Assembly: GCA_002049455.2 (NCBI GenBank)
Contig: KV919308.1
Location: 1-25,469 of the forward strand
DNA: 25,469 nucleotides
Reading direction: 5' to 3'
Source: Porphyra umbilicalis
Taxonomy: Eukaryota; Rhodophyta; Bangiophyceae; Bangiales; Bangiaceae
Positions 1 through 10,638 of this stretch are shown in pieces. The notes under the pieces were generated by a model, which saw only the letters and a program-made list of their open reading frames with translations, did not search any database and was not told where the DNA came from. The position numbers and the translations under genes are program-made. Each line of letters starts with the position of its first letter. Within the stretch, counting starts at the first letter, position 1.

Positions 1-821
1 TCCGTGATAGTGTGCTCCTCGCGTGTAAGCTTGCTTGCGTAGCACGGACCTTCGAGCCGCGATTCGCAGTGTTGGATGTCTTCACGTGCGGCTGCTCTGC
101 CGCCGTGCTAGAGACGGGGCGCGATCTGGTACGCTTGCGTACCTGTCCGTGGCCTGAGGTGTTGCGTGTTGCACCCCCTTCCGTCTTCGAGTTGGCAGCC
201 GTGGCAGTCTGCGTCGGCCAGCTGCCACGGCCGCCAGCAGCGATTGCATCTACTTCACGGCGCACCAGCCACGATGAGGGTCGGCGACACCCACGTGGAG
301 TGCTTTGTTCACCACGGCTCTGGCTCGACAAAGGCTGTGGTGTGCCTGTGGGATTCCTGTTTACTCATCCCGGCCCGGTAGGCTTGTTTTTGTATCACCC
401 TAGGCACTGCGCTTACTCTAGTCAGCGCTGCGTGCTAGGTCTGTCGGCAGACACACGCAGTTGTTTGTCGATTTTATTGATGTGCGACACGCGCGTGATG
501 CCTTACGCACTCCCATCGAGCCCTCGTCGTGTGCAGCTAGAGCCGTCGGACCTCACCGACGGGTCCACCCAGCACGACCCACCCGTGCCCCTTGAGCCCC
601 CCGCTGCCACCAGGCGCTTTAAACGCCCTGCGCCGACGGGCCAACGCCCATCATGGCGCCCGCCAGCGCGGCCGCCTTGGCCACGAGGCCGTCCCCGTCC
701 ATCATACCCGATGCGGCGGCGGCCGGCGCCGCGGATGCCGACGACGCTGGCGCCGGCGCAGCCTCCTCCCACGGCAACGCGTGCGGGTAAGGCTCGGGCC
801 CGCGCCACGCGACGAGGCCGC
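1..821. other. No supported gene (left flank)
   Basis: I see no recognisable protein in this stretch. A long plus-strand frame runs from position 12 through to 1643, but it continues antisense across the DUF218 gene and its translation past position 600 is only Arg/Pro/Ala-rich, as expected for the complement of a GC-saturated gene. The first 500 bases are less GC-rich than what follows and probably include the 3' flank of the minus-strand DUF218 gene. Confidence 0.4.
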
Positions 822-1604
822 TCAGTTCCCCCCACCCCCCGCCTTGTCCCCACCCCAGTTGCGCGCGAGGCGCTTGGCCCACAACACCCCCCACCCGCCG
901 TACGGCTGCTCCCCAAAGAGCCGCCGGGTGGCGCGCTCCCCCACCTCGGCGGCAGCCGCGTCGCCCGGCACGCCGACACCGACAAAGGCGTAGCGGGCCG
1001 CCGGCCAGCGGAGCGTAGCCACGTGGTCGGTGAAGCGCACCCGCTTGAACGGCCACGAGACGACCGTCAGGCGGGCCGGGTAGGCGCCCGTGGCCTCGTA
1101 AAAGGCGGCGAGGGAGAAGAGCACATTCTCATAACTGTCCCGCGCGTGCGTGTCGGTCGCGACGCGGCCGTTGAGGGCGTCGGCGGCCCCCCACCAGCCG
1201 TGGAGGGCAGCGACCTTGACGTAGCCGGCAGCCTCCGAGCCGACACACCCCTTGCGGGTGACGCCGCCCGAAAAGACGAGCAGCGCGGCGGGGTCGGCCG
1301 CGGCGGCGGCCACGCCCGCGCGGATGTGCGCAATGTACTCGGGGGCTTCGCCCGCTTGGAAGGGCGCAAGCGTCCACGCCGACGGGGCGGCGGCGGCGGC
1401 GGGGGAGTCGGCGCCGTGGAAGACCGCGTGGCCCGCAACCACAATGAGGTGGGTGAGCGCCGGCGCGCCGCCCGCCGTCGCCAGCGTCACGGTGGGAGGC
1501 GGGGGGAGGGGGGTGGCCGCCCCGTCAGCGCCAGTGGGGGGGGACGGCGGCGACGCCGCGGGGGGGCACGCGTCCATCGCGCGAGCGTCGAGGGGGGGGG
1601 GCAT
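822..1604 (-). CDS. DUF218 (YdcF-like) domain protein, eukaryotic type
   Basis: The predicted protein has 260 residues. After a Pro/Ala-rich N-terminus (1-50) comes the DUF218 core: a first beta strand with VVAGHAVFHG (55-64), the strand-loop FSGGVTRKG (111-119), SEAAGY (123-128), the signature THARDSYENVLFSL (152-165), TVVSWPFKRVRF (180-191) and a closing strand FVGVGVP (207-213). This order, with ARDS-x-EN and FKR-x-RF, matches the eukaryotic branch found in fungi and plants. The bacterial relatives YdcF, SanA and ElyC act at or near the cell envelope, and YdcF has been reported to bind S-adenosylmethionine; the eukaryotic role is unknown. No signal peptide is evident. I chose the ATG at 1604 because it has A at -3; a second ATG at 1577 (context gcgATGG) would give 251 residues. 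The end (residues 252-260, Gly-rich beside G runs) looks short for the family, so a homopolymer error close to the stop is possible. Third positions are nearly all G or C. Confidence 0.8.
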   Translation of the reverse strand: MPPPLDARAMDACPPAASPPSPPTGADGAATPLPPPPTVTLATAGGAPALTHLIVVAGHAVFHGADSPAAAAAPSAWTLAPFQAGEAPEYIAHIRAGVAAAAADPAALLVFSGGVTRKGCVGSEAAGYVKVAALHGWWGAADALNGRVATDTHARDSYENVLFSLAAFYEATGAYPARLTVVSWPFKRVRFTDHVATLRWPAARYAFVGVGVPGDAAAAEVGERATRRLFGEQPYGGWGVLWAKRLARNWGGDKAGGGGN

Positions 1605-3121
1605 GGTCGGCAGAAAGGAGGGGGAGGGCGACCAGGTGATTGACGCTACGGCTGGGAATGCCCTCGTTCGCGATGGGTGTGGAGGGTAAAAGGGAGCGGG
1701 GGGGGGGCGGGGGGGGAAGAAGGCTGGCGGGGAGCAGTGGGTGCTGTGGGGTGTGGGGGAAAGTCGACCGAGAGAGAGGAGCGGCGCACCCGGATCCGCA
1801 GTCACTTGACGGTCGGCGCCGTGTCCCACCCGCGGGGCCCGCACTCAAGAAGTCCCTGGTCGCAGACGGCGCTGCCACGCCCCGCCACGGCACAGCACCC
1901 CAGCCAAGCCACTGTGTGCCCGCGGGGTGTCCCACAGCCACCCGCCCACGGCCGCGGCCACCGCGCCGTGCTGCACGCCACCCCCAGCCACGGTACGCCA
2001 CGGGGTGTCGGCGGCGCTCACTGGGTCCCCCACCGCTGACCCGTGGCGCCCGCGGTCGTCGGCCGGGTGCAAGCCAGCACCGTCCAGCCCAAACCGGCCG
2101 TAGCAACAACTGACACCGAGCCCCCCGGCCCCTCCCAACGTCCCCGCGCTAGCTGCTCCCCAGCCTATGGCTGACCGACGCGTGACACCCACCCGCCAGC
2201 CCAGCGCCCGACGTCGCCCGCCGCCGCCGCCGCCGCCGAGATGCGGCGGAGATGTTTGCGTCCACGCCCGGCCGCGCCGCCCCCACAGCACGTTGTCAAA
2301 TTGGGTCACGGAGAACTTAAAATATATGCGAACCGTGAGAGGTCGTGAGAGAAATGTTTTTCCATGCAGCAAACCTCGTGACACCATCCTCGCAAATGTC
2401 GCTGTGTCGATCTCTAAAAGGCTCTGTCTGAGAAGGCTTTCTGACACCCCCAGAGACCTTCTTACCCCACCCACCTGGTCACCCCTACCCATGTGCGTAC
2501 TCGTCTACTCCCAATAGCTGCGGGCACCGCCCAACCACGGACACTTGTGCTTGCCTCCTTTCCTGTCCTCTCCCACTCCTTTCTCCTGCTGGCAGGGGGG
2601 GGGGGGGCGAGGGGGGCTGCACATACATGCCGAGGGGGTCGGGGAGGATGGGGGCGCAAACGGTGTCGCTAGAGTGGGACGGCTGCTGGCATTGCCGTGC
2701 AGAGCTCTGGCAGGGTCATGGGGCAGGTCCTCCTTGCGCGATCAAACGGCACCCTTCACACCCAGTTCAAGGCAGACTTGGCGTACACAGTATGCATTCT
2801 TGCGGGCACATGGAGACCTCTGCTCGGACGCCTCACCGTCGTAGCTTGTGTCAGCCAGACTTTGTTCAGTACCTGTTGGCATGATAGTCTGCTACCAATG
2901 GGGACCCAGGATGCGCCCCCGGTCAACCGGGCAGCCAACCAGCGGGCTGGAAAACGTCAAGCCTTGTGCTTGGGGATAGCGGGGCGATTAATAATAATTC
3001 GAAGTGCTGGGCGGCGCCAATGCGCGCCCTCGGCATGTGTGCAGGTGACTGCCATGCTGCCCCCAGCCCCGCTCCTGGCTGCCGCCCAAGTGCACAAGTG
3101 CTGCCAACATCCCCGCTCGCT
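1605..3121. other. Intergenic; no supported gene
   Basis: This holds the presumed 5' flank of the DUF218 gene, GC-rich up to about 2280 and then a more AT-balanced patch (2290-2520, including an AT-rich stretch near 2320). A G13-type run lies near 2600. Open frames here have no recognisable domain and do not hold a consistent codon bias. No promoter motif is clear enough to name. Confidence 0.4.
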
Positions 3122-3268
3122 CTCCTGGCCGACCGCTCGGCCCACCCTCCTGGCGGACCGCCCCGCCCACCCTCTGGTCGACCGCCCCACCCACCCTCCT
3201 GGCCGGAAGCCCCGGCCACCCTCTGTTCGATCGCCCCGCCCACCCTCCTGCCGACCGCCCTCGTTCCT
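3122..3268. repeat. Minisatellite, about 25 bp x 6
   Basis: Six diverged copies of a 24-25 bp C-rich unit start at 3122, 3147, 3172, 3196, 3221 and 3245. Each copy opens with CTCCTGG or CTCTG and most close with GCCCACC or GGCCACC. The alternation of 25- and 24-bp periods means it cannot encode a clean repeat protein. It is probably a non-coding variable-number repeat. Confidence 0.75.
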
Positions 3269-5450
3269 GTCGTATTCTTATCTGCATCCCCTCCATCCCA
3301 CGCATTCTCTCCAGCTCGCACGGGGGCGGGGGGGAGTCACTCTACGACGGGCCGGACGACGTTTGCAGTCGCTGGACTAGTGGTGGTGGCGATTGGGTGG
3401 GGATCCACACTGGCGCAGTGTGGATAGTGTGACGCGCGCGGTGGGTGGGTGGTGGATGGGTTGGATGAACTGACCACGTACTTCTTTTTCGTGTTCGCTC
3501 GCCCGTCCCCCATGTATCCTTACCATGCATATGTGCGATGGCTTCCTCTTTCTTGGCTTCTGTTTCTTTGCAAACCAATGGGTGTTGCTGACATCGAAGT
3601 CGAGTAACTTGTGTCATACGCACAAGCATGCGTGGTGTCCGCGAGTCGCTGACATGGTGAGCTTGCTGTTGTCCGGTGGCCTGTAGCTCTGTCAGAGTTT
3701 GCGGCTGTGTGCAGTTAGCTACATGTCTGCGTGACTCTGTAGCACACCGTGGCTTTCTTATCGATTTCGTGTCTGCTCTGCCACCCGTGCCCGCGCCGAG
3801 CAACAATAAAGCGACCGTGTCTTTCAATGCATCTTTGGCATGTATCCTCAATGCTGGCCGGTGTCACATCCTTTCCTCCGTCAGGGTCTTGCTCCACTTC
3901 TTCCCCGAGACCTCCGAGGGATCATTGCGGCGAGTCTCGCAACATATGTCTCGAAGGATGTGAACTTCTCCTTAAAGATTGGGCAAAGAGGAGTTATGTA
4001 CTCATTTTCGATCTCTCTCTGAACGCAAAGGGGTCGAGCAGCAATACGGTTCGGCCTTGTTGCAGATACCTTGGAACCTGACACGAGATTTCATCAACGC
4101 GCTGTGCCACGCACGTCAACGGCCACGGCAGGCGGGCCCGTTTGGGCACGCTGGAGCTGAAAAAAAGCTTGGAAGCACAAACGCCGGGCGCCGACGGCTG
4201 CCACGTCCGCCCGCACCCGCCCACCGAGGCGGCGCTGGCCGACGAACGTCAGCCCAACGGCGGCACCAGCGGTCTGATTGAGAGCCCCCCTCCCCCCCAT
4301 TTACACTCTCTGGTGGCGACGGATAGGGAAAAAAACTGGGCTGGGGACCCCCAAATGACCTGTGTGTGCGCACGACGGCCGACGGCGGAGGGTGCCGTTT
4401 GGTGGGCGAGGCAGGCATCCAAGTATTGTCCGGGAGGTGGAACCTGCACATTACACCGGGGCGCAGCAGGAGGACGATGATCAGGTGGCTTCGAGTCAAA
4501 GCCGGGACACTGTGTGTGTGTGGTCCGCAACGAGCGCCAGCGAAATCGATGGTTTTCCTTCGCATCGCTCCGCTTGTCGATCCACAGACCGGGCAAACTT
4601 TCCATGCATCTGCCGGGCATTTTTCGATCGATTTTCATATCCGTCTCATGCACCAGTGCAGAATCGGCACACCCCTCGTGGGCCGACCGCAAGTCCGTCG
4701 AGGCAACTGACTGCGGCGCGTCGGCAGGCCGGCATGGATGTGAAGAAGCATGTTCACCGCTTCATGGAGCGATCTGGAGCACCGTTCAGCATGCCATGCA
4801 CTGTTGCATGGTGCCTAGCTCGTGAGGCTCAGTTGCGGCGCAGGTAACGGTCGGCCAAAGAATAGCAGGCACCCTATTGCAGTTGGATGCACTCAGCGGG
4901 TCTGCGAGGGAAAAGGGTCTGCTCGGAGTCCCATTCTGCCCTTAGACTCGCTGTCTGGTGAGCAGAACATGGTGAAAGGGGGCACTGGAGACGAGCCTCT
5001 CATGAGGCGAATCGCCTCAGATGAAGCAAAAAGCATGATAGACACGAAAATATTTCAGTATGCTGGCTGTTCCAGGATTTTGGATAATTCTGCTTGCAGC
5101 GAAGCTCACAGACGACCCACAGGAAAATGGCGCTCGATCGCTTCATGCGGACCGGATCCACAACGTTTGCAGCGTCAAAATCGACACCAACTGTTTGGCA
5201 TGTCCGAGCGGGGCTTCCACGGCGGAAGCAGCGTCGGCATGTGATGTCACGGCCGTGACCGGACCAGCGCAGGCCAGTGTCAGACAACGGAGGTCTGCCA
5301 AAAGCGTCGGAGATAGTCAGAGAGCCTTACACGGTCGGCAGATGGTATCTCGGATCGAGAGCAAACGATAGTAGTTCATTGTTGTCACCACGTCAAGTAC
5401 GATTCTGATCGAGTACACTACGGTCCTGGTCGACCTTGACGAAGCGCCCG
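3269..5450. other. AT-balanced stretch, possible degenerate coding remnants
   Basis: No complete gene is recognised. Several short segments read like diverged protein: plus strand about 3840-4080 (a stretch with TYVSKDVNFSLKIG), plus strand about 4734-4847 (HVHRFMERSGAPF, ending at a donor-like CAG|GTAACG near 4843) and minus strand about 5000-5287 (a CRRC motif). They lie in different frames and cannot be joined into one model by eye. A decayed transposon or a multi-exon gene with weak signals are both possible. Base composition is much more even than in the confident genes. A poly(A)-signal-like AATAAA lies near 3804. Confidence 0.2.
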
Positions 5451-5460
5451 CGCTCGAGCC

Positions 5461-5485
5461 GCGTCCAGCGGCCGCCGCTGGACGC
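5461..5485. repeat. Perfect hairpin, 11-bp arms
   Basis: GCGTCCAGCGG is followed by a 3-base centre and its exact reverse complement. The arms are 11 bp, 5461-5471 and 5475-5485. It marks the left border of the 5.5-7.2 kb GC block. Role unknown. Confidence 0.7.
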
Positions 5486-7400
5486 CACCACGCCAACCTG
5501 CTGTGAACTGCGCCGCGCAGGTCTGCGGACCTGTGCAACCATGCTTGCGCTCCTACACAGCACCCCACACGACGCACGCATCTCCCCACCGCGGTGCACG
5601 CGCCCGACCAAGGGGAGTCCCACCACTCTTTTTCGCCCCCATCACCGCCCGCCCCCGCGCCCTCCCCCCCAGTGTGCCGCCGCGCGGTGCCTTCCCCCCC
5701 CCTCCCCTGCGCCACCGCCAGCGGGAACCGCCTCGTGCGTCTGACGCGCGCGGCGCCCGCGTCGCTCCCGGCCGTCCCCCGCCGCTGCTCCGCCGCCCGC
5801 GGCGGCGGCCGTCGTCCCCCGCCCCCCCGGCCGGCGGCCGCGCGTCAGACGCCATCGCGCCGCGACGGGCACGCGGCGGCGGCGCGGGCGGGCGGGGTGC
5901 GGGCGCGCCGCCGCCGTCGCCGCGGCGGTGACGCTGCTGCGGCCGCCGCCGCTCCGTGCGGCGGCGGCCGGCCGGCCGGCCGGCCGGCCGCCGTCGGCCG
6001 CCGCTCCGACGCTGCGCGCTCGACGACCGCTCGACCGCGCCAGTGGCCACCGGTTTGCACGCAGCCTGTGCGCGCGTCGCCCCGCGTTGGCCGGCGCGCG
6101 CTCGCCGTAGGGGCACCCGCCGTCGGCGGCGGCAGACGCCGCGGGCGGTGGCGGCGGTTCTTGTGCCAATGGCCCATCCCTGGCGTCAATGACGGGCGCG
6201 TTTTGGCCCGTCTGACCCCCCCCCCTTTTTCAGACGGGGGCGCGGACGCACGCCGGGCCGGCGTCGACCGCGTCCGTCGCTGGGTTGGCGAGAGCGCCAA
6301 TCTCCCAGACGGGGTCGGCTCCCCGTCGCCGCGCCGCCTCTCGCCAGCTGCCGTCGCTGCCGACGCGGCCGGGTGCCGGTCAGCACCGCCTGTGGCCGCT
6401 CGCCGCCCTTGTGTGCGGCCGCGCGCGGCGGGCGCGGCATGCCCATCGACGCGCCACCCGCGAGCGACCGCGTGACGAGGTTTGCGTTGCAGCCCCGCTG
6501 CCGCCGTGCGGCCGCGGCGGCCAGAGGGGGGGCCGACCGGCGTCGAACCGCGGTTTTCATTCACAGGCAGCTCGAACCGCTCCTGCCTTCTTGCGCCCTG
6601 CCCGCCCGCCCGCCGACGCGGCCACGTCGACGCGGCGGCCGGACGGCGCCGCGCGTGCCCGCGCGTGCCGTTGCCGCGCCCGACCGAGGCGGCGGCAGGT
6701 AGCCGCGGGGTCCCCCCCCCCGCCGTGGCCGTTGCGGCGCGCCGCCGACCTCTCGGCCGCCCGTTGCGGGTGGTGCCGTCGGTGCCCGCCGGCCGACCGT
6801 GGTCGGGAGTGCAACGGCGCGGCCGGCCGCCGGCCGCGCGCGCGCGGCCACGCGCGAGCCGCGAGCGGGCACGGGGGGGGCACGCGCCCTCTGCCGCGGG
6901 CGGGCGCGGCCTTGCCCCTGCGGGCAGAGGCAGAGGGGGCCATCTCCCCGCCGCTTCGGCCACGCGACGCACCCCCGCCGTCGCGGGTGGCGGACGGGCA
7001 GGCGGGCGGGCGGGCGGGTGGCTCCGCCGACGGGGGGGTGGGTGGCGGTTCCTCGCCGACGGCCGGCACGTGGGGGCGGGGGGCGGCACCCCAAACGCCA
7101 CCACGTTGCGCCACCCCGTACCGTACAGTACGAGCGGCGGCGGGCCGCGGGGAAAAAGCATAGCAGCACGTGTCGGGGGGGGCGCGCCGCGGCAATCACG
7201 CCACATCCCGCTCTCCCCCCCCCGCCCCCGCGCAAGCCCGACCCGGCTATGGCGCACCGACCTACAGGGCTGTGGGGGGGTGCCCGTCGGGTGCCCCCCG
7301 TCGAGTTGACAGCGAACGGCTCGTCGTGCCCCCCCTCATCCACGTGGGGCGCGTAGCACCACACACAACCACGCCGTTTTTTTTGCAGGGGGCGGGTGGG
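5486..7400. other. GC-saturated low-complexity block, no supported gene
   Basis: The sequence is dominated by CGG/CCG/GGCC words, including an uninterrupted (GGCC)n stretch near 5966-5990. Long frames stay open on both strands simply because stop codons are rare at this composition; their translations are Arg/Ala/Pro/Gly-rich and show no domain. A cluster of competing inverted repeats (GACGGGC, GCCCGTC, TCAGACGGG) lies at 6190-6240. A real GC-rich gene could be hidden here, but I cannot support one. Confidence 0.35.
6207..6238. repeat. Inverted repeat CCCGTCTGA / TCAGACGGG around a C/T run
   Basis: Nine-base arms at 6207-6215 and 6230-6238 enclose a polypyrimidine loop of C and T. A third element, GACGGGC at about 6191, can pair with the left arm instead, so two mutually exclusive stems are possible. 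The CAGACGG core resembles the CCAGACG words that fill the ends of the 7982-9581 element. Confidence 0.5.
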
Positions 7401-7405
7401 GGCAC

Positions 7406-7455
7406 CGCCGTGGGGCCGACCGCACTGCACCGCCGCGGGGCCGACCGCGCTGCCC
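7406..7455. repeat. Tandem duplication, 25 bp x 2
   Basis: Two adjacent 25-bp copies (7406-7430 and 7431-7455) share CGCCG-GGGGCCGACCGC-CTGC and differ at only a few positions. There is no coding context. Confidence 0.65.
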
Positions 7456-7537
7456 GGTCTCCCCACGTCCGGGTTTTTGCGTCTCGGCGCACGTGTGTGC
7501 CGCGTCGCACCGGGGGGGCGGTGCCCACGCCCTCGCC

Positions 7538-7607
7538 GTGTGTCCCCGCTTTTTTGTTCTTGTGCCCGCGGCGTGTGTCCCCCCGTTTTTGTTCTCTTGC
7601 CCGCGGC
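7538..7607. repeat. Tandem duplication, 35 bp x 2
   Basis: Two adjacent 35-bp copies (7538-7572, 7573-7607) both begin GTGTGTCCCC, contain a T run followed by GTTCT, and end TGCCCGCGGC. They lie just left of the foldback element. Confidence 0.65.
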
Positions 7608-7692
7608 GGGCGCCCGGGGCCCGCCCCGCCGCCGTGCGGCACAGCCGACGCGGCCGCGAACGAACGGCCGTTTTGTTCTTGATTTGTTCTGT

Positions 7693-7878
7693 GTCGTTCT
7701 TAGAACGCAGGGTCTTTCGTTTGCCTTCACGTTCTGTTTCGTTTGCCCCCCCCCCACCACAGAGACCGTCAAGGGGGGGGGGCAGGTGCGGCAGACGAAA
7801 CGCATCCTTTGTTGGGTCCTCGTTGGGGGTGAAGGAAAACAAACGAATGTCGAACGAGCGGTCGCGTTCCAGAACGAC
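7693..7878. mobile_element. Foldback/MITE-like element with nested inverted repeats
   Basis: Three pairs of inverted blocks occur in the same nested order around a centre near 7765. GTCGTTCTTAGAACGC (7693-7708) pairs with 7864-7878. TTCGTTTGCCTTCAC (7716-7730) pairs with GTGAAGG...AAACGAA (7829-7847). GTTTCGTTTGCC plus a C run (7736-7755) pairs with a G run and GGCAGACGAAAC (7773-7801). The unpaired bases between blocks differ in length, as in an old foldback transposon. No target-site duplication could be fixed, and there is no coding capacity. Confidence 0.4.
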
Positions 7879-7981
7879 TCTCCGCGTTCTGCTTTTGTTG
7901 GGTGGACGCCACTTTCCAACGATTGAGAGTCAAGGCCGCCGGCGCGCGGGCGCAGGCGGGTGCGCGCCCAGCAGCGGATGA

Positions 7982-9581
7982 CGTCGGGAGTTGGTACCCG
8001 CCAGACGAACGCCAGACGATAAGAACGAAAAATAAACGATGATTCCGTCTAGCATTCGTCTGTTCGTCGTCTGGCGATCGTCTGACAAACGAGCGCCAGA
8101 CGCGAGCCAGACGAAAGCCAGTTTTGTAAGCTCGGTATCTCGACGGTCGTGGCACGTGCACGGACCAAATCTAGAGCGGGCAGGCCCGGCCGGCCGGCCC
8201 TCGTGAGTGGGCTGGCTCGTGCAGCCCGACGGCACACCGAGCCTCTCCAGGACCCTGCAAGTGGTCAATGTCACGCTGCTGACAGCACAGAAATAACTCT
8301 TTTCCCTACTGCCCATCTGCTTGCGGACTTCGCATCGTGACGAGGACGAATGGTGGGAACTGACACGCCTGAAGGCCGCTCTCCGAGGGCTACGGTGCTA
8401 CGTTGCTGACAGCGGTGCGCAACAACTAAGTATGCTGTAAGAGCAGAGACTGCGTTGCCTGTGGCCTCCCGGGACCACGCTGTGAGCGTGTTTCTTTCAA
8501 AGTTTTGAATTCACGTGGTCAGGAGAGGGCGCGAGTGGAAGCAAGAGGAGAGGGTCCGCTGCGCATTTGAAAAGAGGAGGCATCAGTTCGTCATGCCCTT
8601 CACACCCTCGACCCACCCTGGCGCGTCCTTGCTCGCCCTCGCGCCGCGTGTTACTCCTTTGCTGCTCCCCGCTGCATCCGCTAGACCCCCACCAATATTG
8701 GGGCCGCTTTCTTCAACCTCTCTGTTGCATGGTTGCCTTTTTCACGTACTCCCCTCTTGCCCAATGCTGCAACCAGAGGTACGCGGAGGGGGTGGCGGCG
8801 GTCTTTTTGCAAGATCAGATGCCATTGTCATGCCTCTGCGGCCCCCCATGCCGGGAATGGTGGTGGGATGTGAGGAGCGGGTTGGGGAGGTCGGTGATAC
8901 TTGTGCCGGTGGCGGCGTAGTACGTTGGATGAGAGTCGGATGGTGGTTGGTGGTGGGTCTTTGGACTCGTGTACCAGCTTATGCTTCCAGCTGATGATGC
9001 GGTGGGGCGCGGCTGAGCGGGAGAGAACCTGTGGAGAGCAGTTGAGTGGCATGGTGGGATGGCTAGCAGAGATGGCGCTGACAGGGAGGCTGCGGATGGC
9101 GTGAGGAGGGCGGGGGTCGTTTGGCGAGGGGGTGGGGTCGCGAGGCGGTAGGTAGAGTAGGGGGTCGTGGATTTAGCTGCGGGGTGGTAGGTGAGGCGAC
9201 GGGGTGGTAGGTGGGGCAGTGGGGTGGCGATGCTGGACTGCCGGGTCCCCGGCTGGCCCGTACGGGCGGCCAGGACGAAACGTTTGAATGGCTGGGCTAA
9301 GCGGAGCCTCTAACACGAAATACAAAAGTAGTGCACCCACACAATGACGAGGAGAAGTACAGAAATGAATCTGCTGACACCCGCGCTCATGGCCTATCCA
9401 GCGTGGTCGATACAGTATGCCCAAACGTTCTGCCAAACGAAACAGAGACGGAGCGAACGCACGGCAAGCTTACGAACGGGCACAGACGAAACCCCGTTCG
9501 TCTGGCGACCGTCTGTCAAACGCCTGCCAGACGAAAGGCTTACGAAACCGGCTTTCGTCTGGTCGGTACCAACCTCCGACG
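7982..9581. mobile_element. 1.6-kb non-autonomous TIR element
   Basis: The left end (from 7982) and the reverse complement of the right end (from 9581) share about 33 bases with roughly five mismatches: CGTCGG, GTTGGTACC and CCAGACGAA are identical in register. ATGA flanks both sides (7978-7981 and 9582-9585), a plausible 4-bp target-site duplication. Inside the ends, a 25-bp inverted pair (8107-8131 and 9538-9562, 23/25 identical) and a 24-bp direct pair (8068-8091 and 9499-9522, 22/24) show complex subterminal repeats built from CCAGACG/CGTCTGG. The interior (8140-9430) has short open frames but no transposase I can recognise, so it is probably mobilised in trans. The superfamily is not assignable by eye. 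Confidence 0.55.
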
Positions 9582-9813
9582 ATGATCGGTTCCCCACAGG
9601 TCCGTTGCGTTCCCGGTGGCACGTGCGGGCGCGGCGGCACGAGCGCCCCCGATTCAGGGGGCGCGCCCAAGCGTCGGCGCCGCTGCCAGAGCCCCGACCG
9701 GCGGCCTAGGCGTGGAATGCAGTGTCGACCCCCCGGCAGCGAGTGGTTGCGGAGCGGCGATCCAAGCGGCACGCCCGACCAGGCGGTGCGCTGTCAGCGA
9801 CGGGGCCCCCGTC

Positions 9814-9842
9814 CCCCACCGCAGGGTCACCCTGCGGTGGGG
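9814..9842. repeat. Perfect hairpin, 14-bp arms, 1-base loop
   Basis: CCCCACCGCAGGGT (9814-9827) is followed by a single C and then its exact reverse complement (9829-9842). It is near-palindromic and may form a cruciform. Confidence 0.75.
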
Positions 9843-10086
9843 TGGAGCACCCGCCAAGCTGTCACGGTATCCATCACGCGCACGCGCGTCGCAGCCGTCG
9901 GAGAGCCGTGGAGCGGTGCCGACACGCGCCGTCCGCGCTCGGTTGGGCCTACAACCCACTGCGCGACGGGCGCGCTGTGGTGAAGGGGGGGGGGGGGGGG
10001 GGCGTGGTGACCGCGTGGCACGAGGCGACCGGCGCACCCCGTCCCGCGCGACCCCCAATGCTGTCAGACCACGGGCGTGGCCGTCG

Positions 10087-10110
10087 GGGCACGATCATGG
10101 TATCGTGCCC
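10087..10110. repeat. Hairpin, 9-bp arms, 6-base loop
   Basis: GGGCACGAT (10087-10095) and ATCGTGCCC (10102-10110) are exact reverse complements around a six-base loop. It is the second of three perfect inverted repeats within 900 bp. Confidence 0.6.
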
Positions 10111-10638
10111 GCCGCCGCTCCCGTGGTCCCGGCGCACGGGACGCGCGCGTGAGTTTGAAAAGTGCGTGGCGTGTCCCCGACGGGGCTCCCCCCTCCCCCC
10201 CCCCCCCCATCCAACCGCATCCCACCACAACGGCGCCCGCGAGAGCGGCCGGACGACAGCGGGTCGACAGTGCACCGTGCGGTCCCCGCGGCGTGACGGC
10301 ATGGCGGCGCGCCGCGGCAGCCGCCCGTGAGAGCCCCGCCCTTTTGCCTACGCACTGTCGGCACGCGGGTGCGCCCGCGCCACACCCGCGGGGAGGGGGG
10401 GGGGATCCGGGATTGTCGGCCGCGGCGGGGCCGCCACACCGTCGGCGCCGCGGGTGGTGGCGGCGCGTGGCCGCGGCCGGCTCGGCGCCGTGGCTGGCGA
10501 CGCGGCGCGTCGGGTGGGGGACGAGCCCCGGCCGACGCGCGCCACCCCGGTGGGGGCGTCTGGGCGCGCCTGGCCCCCGCGCGGGACGCCTGGCAGCGGG
10601 GTGGGGGGGGTGACGTGCCTGCCGGGCCCCCGCCGGAA

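Noticed and set aside
12..1643. A 543-codon plus-strand frame at the left end
   Set aside because: It runs antisense to the well-supported DUF218 core and shows no conserved motif of its own.
5845..7257. A 470-codon minus-strand frame in the 5.5-7.2 kb GC block
   Set aside because: Overlapping frames of similar length exist on both strands and none shows a domain or conserved motif.
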